Part shown: piece by piece, positions 1 to 6,060 of the stretch
How the letters are laid out: every line of letters begins with the position of its first letter
Numbering within the stretch: the stretch's first letter is position 1
Assembly (NCBI GenBank): GCA_021827285.1
Contig: JAKAWM010000075.1
Coordinates: 1 to 9,100 of the forward strand
Length of the DNA stretch: 9,100 bases
Source: Actinomycetes bacterium
GTDB lineage: Bacteria > Actinomycetota > Acidimicrobiia > Acidimicrobiales > Palsa-688
Direction of reading: 5' to 3'
The notes under the pieces: model-generated
Told to the model about the DNA's origin: nothing
Seen by the model: only the letters and a program-made list of their open reading frames with translations
Database searches by the model: none
Made by a program: the position numbers and the translations under genes

Positions 1-657
1 GAAAGCCTCGGCCTGATCGTGGGTTATGTAGAGGGACGTGGCCTGGCTCGACCGGGCCAGGGTGGATATCTCGAGGCGGAGCTGCTCGCGCAGGTCCGCG
101 TCCAGGTTGGAGAGGGGTTCGTCAAAAAGCACCAGCCCGACGCCGCCGACCAGTGCTCGGGCCAGAGCCACCCTTTGCTGCTCACCTCCCGAAAGTTCGT
201 TGGGGTAGCGCTCCGCCAGGTGGCCAAGTCCAACTCGTTCCAGCATTTCCCCTGCCCGCCGCCGGACGTCTGACCGGCCCAGGTGGAGCTGGCGTAACGG
301 GAAGGACACGTTGCCGAGGGCTGTCATGTGGGGCCACAACGCGTAGTCCTGGAAGACCATGGCCAGGCGGCGCTGCTCGGGGGGCAAGTGCAGCCCAGGG
401 CGGGCCACCACCCGTCCGCCCACATGGATGGAACCATCGCTTAGCTTTTCAATGCCTGCGGTACAGCGCAGGAGCGTCGTTTTGCCTGAGCCCGAGGGGC
501 CGAGCAGGACGAGAAATGTCCCCGGGTCAACGTGAAGGTGGACGCCTCGCAGCGCCGCCTTGGTGCCATAGAACCGGGTCGCGCCCACCAGGTCTACGCT
601 CTCGCCGCCCCGGCCTGCGCACGCGCCTACCTGCAAAGCCTCCGTAGGGTCAGCCAA
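1..657 (-). CDS. ABC transporter ATP-binding protein (partial, 3' end beyond left edge)
   Basis: This ATPase would power import through the permease encoded just upstream, on the cytoplasmic face of the membrane. The 219 visible residues hold every core motif in order: Walker A GPSGSGKT (53-60), Q-loop in MVFQDYALWPHMT (about 100-112), signature LSGGE (155-159), Walker B LVLFDEP with D179/E180, and the switch histidine in THDQAEA (H213). The wording of these motifs matches the ferric-iron/polyamine/sugar importer ATPases. The C-terminal part, including any TOBE regulatory domain, lies outside the window. The start is uncertain: I chose TTG at 657-655, which overlaps the permease stop by 8 bp and follows a G-rich stretch at suitable spacing. 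TTG at 636 or GTG at 588 are alternatives, and 588 would leave almost no lead before the first beta strand. It is the last visible gene of the three-gene operon. The family call is very sure; the substrate is not. Confidence 0.93.
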   Translation of the reverse strand, partial: MADPTEALQVGACAGRGGESVDLVGATRFYGTKAALRGVHLHVDPGTFLVLLGPSGSGKTTLLRCTAGIEKLSDGSIHVGGRVVARPGLHLPPEQRRLAMVFQDYALWPHMTALGNVSFPLRQLHLGRSDVRRRAGEMLERVGLGHLAERYPNELSGGEQQRVALARALVGGVGLVLFDEPLSNLDADLREQLRLEISTLARSSQATSLYITHDQAEAF

Positions 658-2542
658 CTGAGCGCCACCCCCCGACCCGCTGCCATCCGCGCGGTGCCAG
701 AAGTCGGAAACCGCCCGCCACGGCGGCAATGACCACGAAAACCAAGCCCAGGGCCAGCACCGTCATGGCCGTCCCGATGTCGTAATGGTAATTGCTGACC
801 CAACTGTCGATGGCCACCGAGATGGGCTCCTGGCCTGGCGGGTACAGCAGTTGCGAGATGGGCAGCTCAAAGAAGGTCTTGGTGAAGGTGACCAGCCAAG
901 CCAGCACGAGCACCCTGGAGACGACGGGGACGTAGGCCGAGCGCCATGCCCTCATGGCGGCAGCACCGTGCACTCGGGCCGCCTCCAGCAGTGAGGAGTG
1001 GACCTGGGCTACCTGGCCGACCATTATGCGGGACTGGGTGGGGACGCTGGTGGCCAGGTACCCCATCACGAGGAGAGGGAGGGTCTCGTACAGGTCCAGA
1101 CCGGCGCGGCTGGCGACGGGCAGGTTGAAGGCGAAGATGTAGCCGGCCCCGAGCACGATGCCGGGCAGGGCGATGGAGCCAAGGAGCAGGAGGTCGCCGG
1201 CCTTGGTGAACCGGCCGGGCCGGCGGGCGGCCAATAGGCGGGCCACGGCCAGACCAAGGACGGCCGTCACCGTTGCCGTAATGGCGGCCAGCTTGGTAGA
1301 AAGGACCAGCGGCGCCCCGAGGGCGCTGGCTCCCTCGACCGAGATGTGCCCGTACGCCGTGGCACCGGCGAGCACCTCCCGATAAGCGTTGAGGGTCAGG
1401 TGCTGGCTGCCGATCATGACGCCCAAGTTGTCCACGAACGACCCGTAAAAAGCTCCCAATGCCGGTGCCCCGAGGGCGAGGAGGAAGAACAGCACCACAG
1501 CGGCAGTTACCGCTCGGCGGACCGGTGGCGAGAACCGGTGCCGGGTGGCAGGGCGCGCCCGCCCGCTCAAAATCGCGTAGGAACGTCCCCGAGTTACCCG
1601 CGACTGCAAAGCCAGGGGGATGGCGGCCGAGGCCAACAGGAGGCAGCTGAGGACCGCGGCCACCCCGAACTGGGCGGGGTTATTGTTGATCGCCTCGAAG
1701 ATCCCGTAGGTGACCATGGTGAAATGGGACTGAAAAGCCAGGGTGGATGAGACACCGAAATCGCTCATGGTCTCGGCGAAAACCAGTGCTACCGAGGAGA
1801 GCACGGCGGGGGCCAGCAAAGCCACCACCACCCGCGCCGTGGCCAGCCGGCCGCCCCCGTGCACCCGGACCGCCTCCTCGTACTGGCTGCCCAGGCCGCC
1901 CAGGGCCGCCGATATAGTGAGGTAGGCGTATGGCGCGTTCGCCAGGGCGAGGACGAAGACCACGCCAGCGGGGCCGAAAAACAGGTGGTACGCAGCAGAC
2001 GCCCCTATACCCATTTGGCCGAGCACGCCGTGAGGTTCGAGCAGGTACTGCCAGCCCTCCGCCATCAGGTAAGTGGGCACCAGCAAGAGCGCCCACATGA
2101 AGCCGGGCCAGATGCGCCGGCCACCCACGTTGGTGCGCTGGGCCAGCCATGCCACGCCTCCGCCGACGGCCAGGTCGAGAATGCAGACTGCCGCGCTCAC
2201 CCAAAGCGAGTTGGCCAAGCCGGCAAAAGCCCATCCGTGGAGAGCCTGGCGTAGGGCCGAGGTGGTGAACCAGGCCCGCCCCTGCCCGAACAGGCGGGGC
2301 ATAAACCCTTGCAGCAGGAAGGCACCAACCGGGACAGCGACCAAAGAACCAAGCAACAACCATATGATCCAGGGGCCGGCGCGGCGGCCGGTGGCACTGG
2401 CCAGCCTTGACCATGCGCGGCCCGACCAGCCATTGCTCCTGGCCCTGCCGACCCGAACCGGGCGCGCCGGCGTGCCGTCCTGGGTAGGGCCGGCCCCGGC
2501 CAGGCCGGCCCCGCTTACTAGTGCCGCCGGAGCCGAAGGCAT
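650..2542 (-). CDS. ABC transporter permease, two fused transmembrane domains (FbpB-like)
   Basis: This 630-residue inner-membrane permease carries two binding-protein-dependent transport domains in one chain, so one copy can replace the usual dimer. The first hydrophobic span is near residues 56-80 and many follow. Two EAA loops, the contacts for the ATPase, are visible: EEAVRVHGGG (about 222-231) and LEAARVHGAA (about 519-528), one per half. This duplicated layout is typical of Fe3+-type permeases, and the length is near the usual 530-600 plus a Gly/Ala/Pro/Arg-rich N-terminal tail of about 55 residues. The ATG at 2542 shares its A with the TGA stop of the binding-protein gene (TGATG), a classic coupled start. 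The frame stays open upstream to 2599, but that stretch lies inside the binding-protein gene, so I rejected the longer start. No strong ribosome site precedes the ATG, which fits coupling. The substrate cannot be read from the permease. Confidence 0.93.
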   Translation of the reverse strand: MPSAPAALVSGAGLAGAGPTQDGTPARPVRVGRARSNGWSGRAWSRLASATGRRAGPWIIWLLLGSLVAVPVGAFLLQGFMPRLFGQGRAWFTTSALRQALHGWAFAGLANSLWVSAAVCILDLAVGGGVAWLAQRTNVGGRRIWPGFMWALLLVPTYLMAEGWQYLLEPHGVLGQMGIGASAAYHLFFGPAGVVFVLALANAPYAYLTISAALGGLGSQYEEAVRVHGGGRLATARVVVALLAPAVLSSVALVFAETMSDFGVSSTLAFQSHFTMVTYGIFEAINNNPAQFGVAAVLSCLLLASAAIPLALQSRVTRGRSYAILSGRARPATRHRFSPPVRRAVTAAVVLFFLLALGAPALGAFYGSFVDNLGVMIGSQHLTLNAYREVLAGATAYGHISVEGASALGAPLVLSTKLAAITATVTAVLGLAVARLLAARRPGRFTKAGDLLLLGSIALPGIVLGAGYIFAFNLPVASRAGLDLYETLPLLVMGYLATSVPTQSRIMVGQVAQVHSSLLEAARVHGAAAMRAWRSAYVPVVSRVLVLAWLVTFTKTFFELPISQLLYPPGQEPISVAIDSWVSNYHYDIGTAMTVLALGLVFVVIAAVAGGFRLLAPRGWQRVGGWRSVG

Positions 2543-3636
2543 CAAGAGACGACGTTGTCGGTGAACCAGGTGTTGATGGTGCTCTCTTGAGCGCCCCACA
2601 GGTATGGATTTATGGTCTGAGCCGGGACCCTGGCCAGTGGTGGCAGCGCGGGCAGCGGGTTCACGCCCGTCAGGACGGGCCAGTAGAGGGAGTCGCCGGT
2701 TGGGTCCCCCGACTGCATCACCTTCTGTCCTTGAGCAGAGAGCACGAACTCTACGAACTGTTCGGCTTCGGACTGCTCCGCCTTGGGCGCCTTGGCATCG
2801 ATGCCTATGGCGCTGGGCAGCGCGGTTACTGGTTTTAGGAACTCTGTTTTCACGGCCCCGCCCGTTTTCAAACCGGCACCTATCCCGGCCGAGCTTTGGA
2901 TCAACGCCAGCTTGATGATGCCAGCCTCCAGAGCAGCCAGCGTGTCGCCGTTGGTCAGGTAGACGTGTAGCCCGTTGTTCTGCAAGTCCTTGTAATAGCT
3001 CTCGCCCTTGGTCGTCCCGCCGAGATAGCTCATCATCCCGGCCACGAAGGGGTAGGTGGGACCGGACACGGCGGGATCGTTCATACCGACCTCACCGTTC
3101 CACTGGGGCTGAAGCAGTTGCTGCCAGGTGGTCGGTGGGTGCTTCACGATCTTGGCGTTGTAGACAAGGGTGCCGGCCATGGTGAGGCCGGTGGGCACGT
3201 AGCTCTTGTCGGCGGGGACGGCCGCCCGGCCCAGGCTGTTCCACTGGACCGAAGGTTCCCAACCCCGCATCAGCAGGTGTTGCTGGTCGAGTGAGGCAAA
3301 AGCAGTCGCACCATCTACCCAGAGCAGGCCCCACTTCGGGTTGTCCTTTTCGGCTTCGACCTTGGTCAGGAGCGGCCCCGTGCTGTCGTCATCGAGAAGG
3401 ACCCGTATGCCGGTGGCTTTCTGAAAGGCGGTCGTTTCGGCCGAGTCGTAACCCTGGGCAGAATAGACGACCAATGTGGGGCCGGAGGTCTGGTGGTGCC
3501 GGCTGGCGGAGCTGGCGCCGGCCAGAGCCGTGGCGCCGGCAGGCGGGGCCGTGGCGATCCCGGCTAAGGAGGCGCTACCGATGGCTGCGGTGGCCAGGGC
3601 GAGCCCGGCAGTTATCGAGCGACGTTTGGTTTTCAT
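2542..3636 (-). CDS. Extracellular solute-binding protein of an Fe3+/phosphonate-type ABC importer
   Basis: This 364-residue secreted binding protein should capture the substrate and deliver it to the permease. The start MKTKRRS leads into an Ala-rich hydrophobic stretch with likely signal peptidase I sites near residues 35-41; no lipobox cysteine is present. The mature part shows family hallmarks: a first strand LVVYSAQG (55-62), TGPLLTKVEAEKDNP (86-100), PPTTWQQLLQPQWNGEVG (167-184) and DPAVSG (187-192). These are typical of periplasmic-binding-protein type 2 proteins related to FbpA and to aminoethylphosphonate binders. In FbpA an adjacent Tyr-Tyr pair binds ferric iron after the beta strand that follows the GxxxxxL helix. 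The matching place here reads LALIQSSAG (243-251), without tyrosine. The only YY (214-215) sits in an apparent helix. Substrate is therefore open. An ATG at 3678 would put 14 residues before the charged signal-peptide start, so I chose 3636. It heads the operon. Confidence 0.92.
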   Translation of the reverse strand: MKTKRRSITAGLALATAAIGSASLAGIATAPPAGATALAGASSASRHHQTSGPTLVVYSAQGYDSAETTAFQKATGIRVLLDDDSTGPLLTKVEAEKDNPKWGLLWVDGATAFASLDQQHLLMRGWEPSVQWNSLGRAAVPADKSYVPTGLTMAGTLVYNAKIVKHPPTTWQQLLQPQWNGEVGMNDPAVSGPTYPFVAGMMSYLGGTTKGESYYKDLQNNGLHVYLTNGDTLAALEAGIIKLALIQSSAGIGAGLKTGGAVKTEFLKPVTALPSAIGIDAKAPKAEQSEAEQFVEFVLSAQGQKVMQSGDPTGDSLYWPVLTGVNPLPALPPLARVPAQTINPYLWGAQESTINTWFTDNVVS

Positions 3637-3644
3637 GACGGGGA

Positions 3645-3650
3645 AAAGTA
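3645..3650 (-). promoter_or_regulatory. Possible -10 element for a leaderless binding-protein transcript
   Basis: On the minus strand TACTTT fits TANNNT and ends 8 bases before the ATG at 3636. No ribosome binding site precedes that ATG, so a transcript beginning at or near the start codon is plausible, as is common in actinobacteria. I see no convincing -35 box. This is a weak motif call. Confidence 0.3.
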
Positions 3651-3709
3651 GGGCCCCCGCTTGAACACCAGGTGCCACAGGACTGAACCGGGCCTGGATG
3701 GCGGTTTAA

Positions 3710-3727
3710 CAATGGGCTCATCCATTG
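3710..3727. promoter_or_regulatory. Perfect inverted repeat, candidate operator between divergent genes
   Basis: CAATGG and CCATTG (3710-3715 and 3722-3727) are exact complements separated by 6 bases. The site lies about 75-90 bp upstream of the binding-protein start and about 145 bp upstream of the YbjQ-family start, within the divergent intergenic region. It does not resemble the known IdeR/DtxR or Fur boxes. A second, weaker repeat (AACCG 3686-3690, CGGTT 3702-3706) lies next to it on the side facing the ABC operon. A regulator binding here could control the ABC operon or both directions; which protein binds is unknown. Confidence 0.4.
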
Positions 3728-3812
3728 CTGCAGCGGCTCTCCCTGGCCGGTGCTGGGGCCTCCCTCGGACGGGGGTGCAGCTTGGAGGGGGCAGGGCCAG
3801 TGGCAGTTGACT

Positions 3813-3818
3813 TATTCT
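3813..3818 (+). promoter_or_regulatory. Possible -10 element for the YbjQ-family gene
   Basis: TATTCT lies in the only AT-rich patch of this spacer, 51 bases before the ATG at 3870, leaving room for a short leader with the strong ribosome site. TTGACT at 3807 is too close to act as its -35, and no -35 is clear at the usual distance. Weak support. Confidence 0.25.
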
Positions 3819-3855
3819 TGTTGCGGGCACCGGCGGCCCGACGCCGCACGGGCAG

Positions 3856-3862
3856 AAGGAGG
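3856..3862 (+). promoter_or_regulatory. Strong ribosome binding site fixing the YbjQ-family start
   Basis: AAGGAGG ends 7 bases before the ATG at 3870. It favours that codon over the in-frame ATG at 3924, where the conserved family domain begins and which has no such site, and over a more upstream in-frame start at 3750. Confidence 0.8.
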
Positions 3863-3869
3863 CAGTCCG

Positions 3870-4262
3870 ATGGGCCCAGCAGCAGAGCAGGTTGCACCTT
3901 ACCCGCGCCCTACTCAGGGCACGATGATCGTCACGACGACTGAGAACATCCCGGGTGCCAGGGTGGTCAAGACGATCGGCCAGGTGTTCGGCCTGACCGT
4001 CCGTTCTCGGAGCCTGGGCGGCAACATCGCCGCGGGCTTGAAGAGCCTGGTTGGAGGTGAGATCCGTTCGTACGTCAAGCTCAACGAAGACGCCCGCCGT
4101 CAAGCGCTCGATCGCATGGTCGAAAACGCCGCCGCTATGGGCGCCAACGCGGTGACCATGATGCGCTTCGATTCCACCGAGATGAGCAGGAGTATGAGCG
4201 AGATCGTGGCTTACGGTACGGCACGGGTCATCGAATGGCTACCGGATGGCTCCGAGCCTTGA
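3870..4262 (+). CDS. YbjQ family protein (UPF0145, putative heavy-metal-binding domain)
   Basis: This 130-residue cytoplasmic protein belongs to the YbjQ/UPF0145 family, whose small domain assembles into ring-like oligomers in solved homologues; its function is not established and metal binding is only predicted. Recognisable parts are the opening MIVTTTENIPG (19-29), the TIGQVFGLTVRSRSLGGNI stretch (35-53), the helix with DARRQALDRMVENAAAMGANAV (74-95) and the closing VAYGTARVIEW strand (113-123). The strong ribosome site sets the start at 3870, so the protein has an 18-residue Pro/Gln-rich extension that most family members lack. The next gene follows in the same direction after 72 bases and may be cotranscribed. 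No signal peptide or membrane span is visible. The family call is firm; the role is unknown. Confidence 0.9.
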   Translation: MGPAAEQVAPYPRPTQGTMIVTTTENIPGARVVKTIGQVFGLTVRSRSLGGNIAAGLKSLVGGEIRSYVKLNEDARRQALDRMVENAAAMGANAVTMMRFDSTEMSRSMSEIVAYGTARVIEWLPDGSEP

Positions 4263-4273
4263 GCACCTGAGCT

Positions 4274-4293
4274 GGCACCGGGGCTCCTGTGCC
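4274..4293 (+). terminator. Hairpin after the YbjQ-family gene
   Basis: GGCAC and GTGCC form a 5-bp stem, with two further G-C pairs possible inside after one mismatch. It is followed shortly by CTCTTCTT. It starts 11 bases after the stop codon. It could end or attenuate transcription before the small membrane-protein gene; the short T tract makes this a weak call. Confidence 0.3.
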
Positions 4294-4334
4294 GTGCTCT
4301 TCTTGAGGCCCCTAGCTGAGAGGAGGGGTTGATC

Positions 4335-4550
4335 ATGGGCGCGGTTGGATGGGTGGTCCTAGCCGTGGTGCTGGTGGGGGTGGTTGCCGCCTTGTTGGGC
4401 TGGGACCGCTATCGCGCCAGCCGGAAGCGGGCAGGCGGTAGTAGCTCGTCGCAACCAACCAGCGAGGTGTTCATCGATCCCTCCAGTGGCCAGCGGATGC
4501 GGGTGTGGTACAACCCCGTGACCGGCGAGCGAGAGTACCGCCCGGACTGA
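4335..4550 (+). CDS. Small single-span membrane protein with a duplicated C-terminal hairpin motif
   Basis: I do not recognise a named family. The 71 residues start with a hydrophobic span (about 4-22, AVGWVVLAVVLVGVVAALLG), followed by a basic stretch RYRASRKR that should stay in the cytoplasm, a Ser-rich spacer (36-43) and a soluble tail. The tail holds two consecutive 12-residue units, FIDPSSGQRMRV (46-57) and WYNPVTGEREYR (58-69). They share aromatic-x-(D/N)-P-x-(S/T)-G-x-R, which suggests two beta hairpins with tight turns. AGGAGG at 4321-4326 lies 8 bases before the ATG at 4335; an in-frame TTG at 4329 is too close to that site to be the start. It lies 72 bases after the YbjQ-family gene on the same strand. 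That the gene is real is well supported by the ribosome site, membrane topology and internal repeat; its function is unknown. Confidence 0.75.
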   Translation: MGAVGWVVLAVVLVGVVAALLGWDRYRASRKRAGGSSSSQPTSEVFIDPSSGQRMRVWYNPVTGEREYRPD

Positions 4551-4556
4551 GTACCG

Positions 4557-4581
4557 CCAGCCTGGGTCCCCCCAGCCTGGG
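4557..4581. repeat. Direct repeat of CCAGCCTGGG, two copies
   Basis: The 10-base word occurs at 4557-4566 and 4572-4581, a period of 15, immediately before the 16-bp tandem array. The intervening bases can pair CTGGG with CCCAG, giving a small hairpin right after the stop codon of the membrane-protein gene. Confidence 0.6.
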
Positions 4582-4629
4582 GCGATCCCTCCCCGGAGCG
4601 ATCCCTCCCCGGGGCGATCCCTCCCCGGA
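4582..4629. repeat. Three tandem copies of a 16-bp repeat
   Basis: The unit GCGATCCCTCCCCGGR occurs at 4582-4597, 4598-4613 and 4614-4629 with no spacer; only the last base varies (A, G, A). It fills the spacer between the small membrane-protein gene and the lipoprotein gene and is not part of either reading frame. The copies contain complementary C4 and G4 runs and can fold in several alternative ways. Sixteen is not a multiple of three, in keeping with a non-coding repeat. Confidence 0.85.
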
Positions 4630-4640
4630 GGGGGCTCTTT
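4618..4640 (+). terminator. Terminator-like hairpin at the end of the 16-bp array
   Basis: The last repeat copy runs into extra Gs, so TCCCC pairs with GGGGG around a GGA loop (or CCCTC with GAGGG around a 4-base loop). The stem is followed by CTCTTTGT. This is a plausible intrinsic terminator for the YbjQ and small-membrane-protein genes, made in part from the repeat itself. Confidence 0.45.
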
Positions 4641-4687
4641 GTGCTCATAGTGGGCAAGCTGATCTCACCGTTATTTCCGGGGCCAGG

Positions 4688-4693
4688 TAGCTT
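4688..4693 (+). promoter_or_regulatory. Possible -10 element for a leaderless lipoprotein transcript
   Basis: TAGCTT fits TANNNT and ends 8 bases before the ATG at 4702, the same layout as at the binding-protein gene. The bases between are G-rich but too close to the ATG for a good ribosome site. No clear -35 box is present. Confidence 0.25.
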
Positions 4694-4701
4694 GGGGTGG
4701 G

Positions 4702-5913
4702 ATGGGAGGTGTTGGCGGCGGGCGGCGTGGCGTCGCCGCGATAGCAGTGTCGGCCTTGGTCCTGCTGGCCGGCGCGTGTGGCGGGTATCACCGGTCCAGC
4801 GCCGCCAAGGGCACCTCGACCAGCACTTCCTCTGCAACCACGAGCACCAGCACGGCCTCGTCTCGGACCAGGAAGCCGGCTCGCCGGGCCGCTGCCCACA
4901 GCCGGTTGCCCAGGCATCCGAGAGGGGCTGGGCACTTGAGACGGGCCAGGCACTTGAGACGCGGCCATCTTCGCCAGAGGGCGGCGCTGCGGCCCCATCC
5001 GCCCACCCTGTGCCCCCTGACGGGTACCAGGCCCCCCCGGGGGCGTGTACCACGCCGCCCAGCCCTTGCCGTCAAGGTTGAGAACCTGCCCCTGGCCCGG
5101 CCGCAGTGGGGGTTGGACAAGGCCGATATTGTCTTCGAGGAGCCGGTAGAAGGTGGGATAACCAGGTTCATCGCCGTCTACCAGTGCCAGGGGGCGGCGC
5201 GCATCGAACCCGTGCGGTCAGGCCGGCTGGTCGACCCGAAGATCCTGGAGCCCATGGGCAGGATGCTGTTTGCTTACGCCGGTGCTATCCAGCCCATGGT
5301 GGACGAGGTTCGCTCCCGGCACTCGCTTCTCTCAGATGTCGGCATGTTCGTGGCCACCAGCGCCTACTGGCGGGATCCGGCGCGGCCTGTGCCTCACAAC
5401 CTGGTTACTTCCACTTCGGCTTTGTACGCCGCGGGTACCGCGCTCCACTACCCAAGCAAGCCGCCCACGGCCATATTCAGTTACGGGCGTCCCGCGCCAG
5501 GCGGTACACCGGCAGCAGCTGTGAGCATTTTCGATCCCTTGGACGTGACCACGTGGACCTGGCGGCGCGACACCGGGCTTTGGTACCGCTCGTACTCGGA
5601 CACTGGCCCCGCGCTGCAGGGCGATGGCGCCCAGATCGCGGCGTCCAACGTCGTCGTCATGCTGGTCGAGCAGCACCCAACGCCCTGGGTCGAAGACGCC
5701 ACCGGCACCCACGAAAACGACCTGGCCCTCAAGGGCCGGGGCCCGGCCTGGGTTTTCCGAGACGGAAGGCAGTACTTCGGCCATTGGGAACGGCCCAAGC
5801 TCGACCACCCAACGGTGTTCATCGAGCAGGATGGCACCCGGGTGACCTTGACCCCTGGCAACACGTGGGTGGAACTGGTGCCCGACGGCCTCCGGATATC
5901 AGTGAAGCCCTGA
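4702..5913 (+). CDS. DUF3048 domain-containing lipoprotein (YerB-like)
   Basis: This 403-residue protein is a predicted lipoprotein of unknown function. The signal peptide (Arg-Arg at 8-9, hydrophobic core 11-24) ends at LLAGAC with C26 as the likely lipidated residue, so it should sit on the outer face of the membrane. Next come a Ser/Thr-rich stretch (37-55) and an Arg/His-rich stretch (about 55-102). The family domain begins at CPLTG (104-108) and continues with PALAVKVENLPLARPQWGLD, ADIVFEEPVEGGITRF and IEPVRSGRLVD. The C-terminal DUF3048_C part shows NVVVMLVEQ, GTHENDLALKGRGPAWVFRDG and a closing LTPGNTWVELVPDG. The family is common in actinobacteria and Firmicutes and has no established role. 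Length is normal. The Arg-rich tether is odd, since this segment is usually Ser/Thr/Pro-rich. The start at 4702 is the only ATG that gives the signal peptide. Confidence 0.93.
   Translation: MGGVGGGRRGVAAIAVSALVLLAGACGGYHRSSAAKGTSTSTSSATTSTSTASSRTRKPARRAAAHSRLPRHPRGAGHLRRARHLRRGHLRQRAALRPHPPTLCPLTGTRPPRGRVPRRPALAVKVENLPLARPQWGLDKADIVFEEPVEGGITRFIAVYQCQGAARIEPVRSGRLVDPKILEPMGRMLFAYAGAIQPMVDEVRSRHSLLSDVGMFVATSAYWRDPARPVPHNLVTSTSALYAAGTALHYPSKPPTAIFSYGRPAPGGTPAAAVSIFDPLDVTTWTWRRDTGLWYRSYSDTGPALQGDGAQIAASNVVVMLVEQHPTPWVEDATGTHENDLALKGRGPAWVFRDGRQYFGHWERPKLDHPTVFIEQDGTRVTLTPGNTWVELVPDGLRISVKP
4931..4961. repeat. Short direct repeat inside the lipoprotein tether
   Basis: GGCACTTGAGACG occurs at 4931-4943 and 4949-4961, a period of 18 bases, so the duplication keeps frame and adds six residues (GHLRRA, RHLRRG). 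It suggests that the tether length changes by slippage. Confidence 0.6.
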
Positions 5914-5914
5914 G

Positions 5915-5931
5915 CCGGCCGAGCTGGCCGG
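5915..5931 (+). terminator. Hairpin directly after the lipoprotein stop codon
   Basis: CCGGCC and GGCCGG form a perfect 6-bp stem with a GAGCT loop, starting 2 bases after the TGA. The T tract that follows is poor (GTTGTG), as is usual in GC-rich actinobacteria. It is likely to help end transcription of the lipoprotein gene. Confidence 0.35.
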
Positions 5932-5983
5932 GTTGTGCTAGGGGTCCTCGCGCCGCCCGAGCAGGCGCGGTCGCAGGGCAAAT

Positions 5984-6007
5984 TGGCCGCCGCCCAAGCG
6001 GTGGCCA
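5984..6007 (-). terminator. Ten-base-pair hairpin, candidate terminator of the expansin-like gene
   Basis: Plus-strand TGGCCGCCGC (5984-5993) pairs with GCGGTGGCCA (5998-6007) around a CCAA loop, with one G-T wobble. Read on the minus strand, the stem is followed by ATTTGCCC, a short T run. It lies 54 bases past the expansin-like stop, between two convergent genes, so it may serve both directions. Confidence 0.45.
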
Positions 6008-6060
6008 CGAACGTCCGGGTGCCACCTTTGGTCGCAGGCTGAGGAGGGTGGCCCCGGCCC

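Noticed and set aside
153..647. Plus-strand open frame opposite the ATPase
   Set aside because: The minus strand encodes all ABC ATPase motifs in order; the plus-strand product is a shadow.
1680..2414. Open frame of 244 codons on the minus strand
   Set aside because: It lies wholly inside the permease gene in another frame and is rich in Arg, Pro and Gly with no recognisable domain; a GC-rich shadow.
2543..2599. Longer permease start inside the binding-protein gene
   Set aside because: The extra residues are basic and low in complexity and come from the other frame of the binding-protein gene; the TGATG coupled start at 2542 explains the junction better.
3633..4103. Minus-strand open frame across the divergent spacer and YbjQ gene
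   Set aside because: It overlaps the well-supported YbjQ-family gene and the binding-protein start, and its product has no family features.
4582..4629. CRISPR array
   Set aside because: The three 16-bp units are directly adjacent with no spacers, and no cas gene is present.
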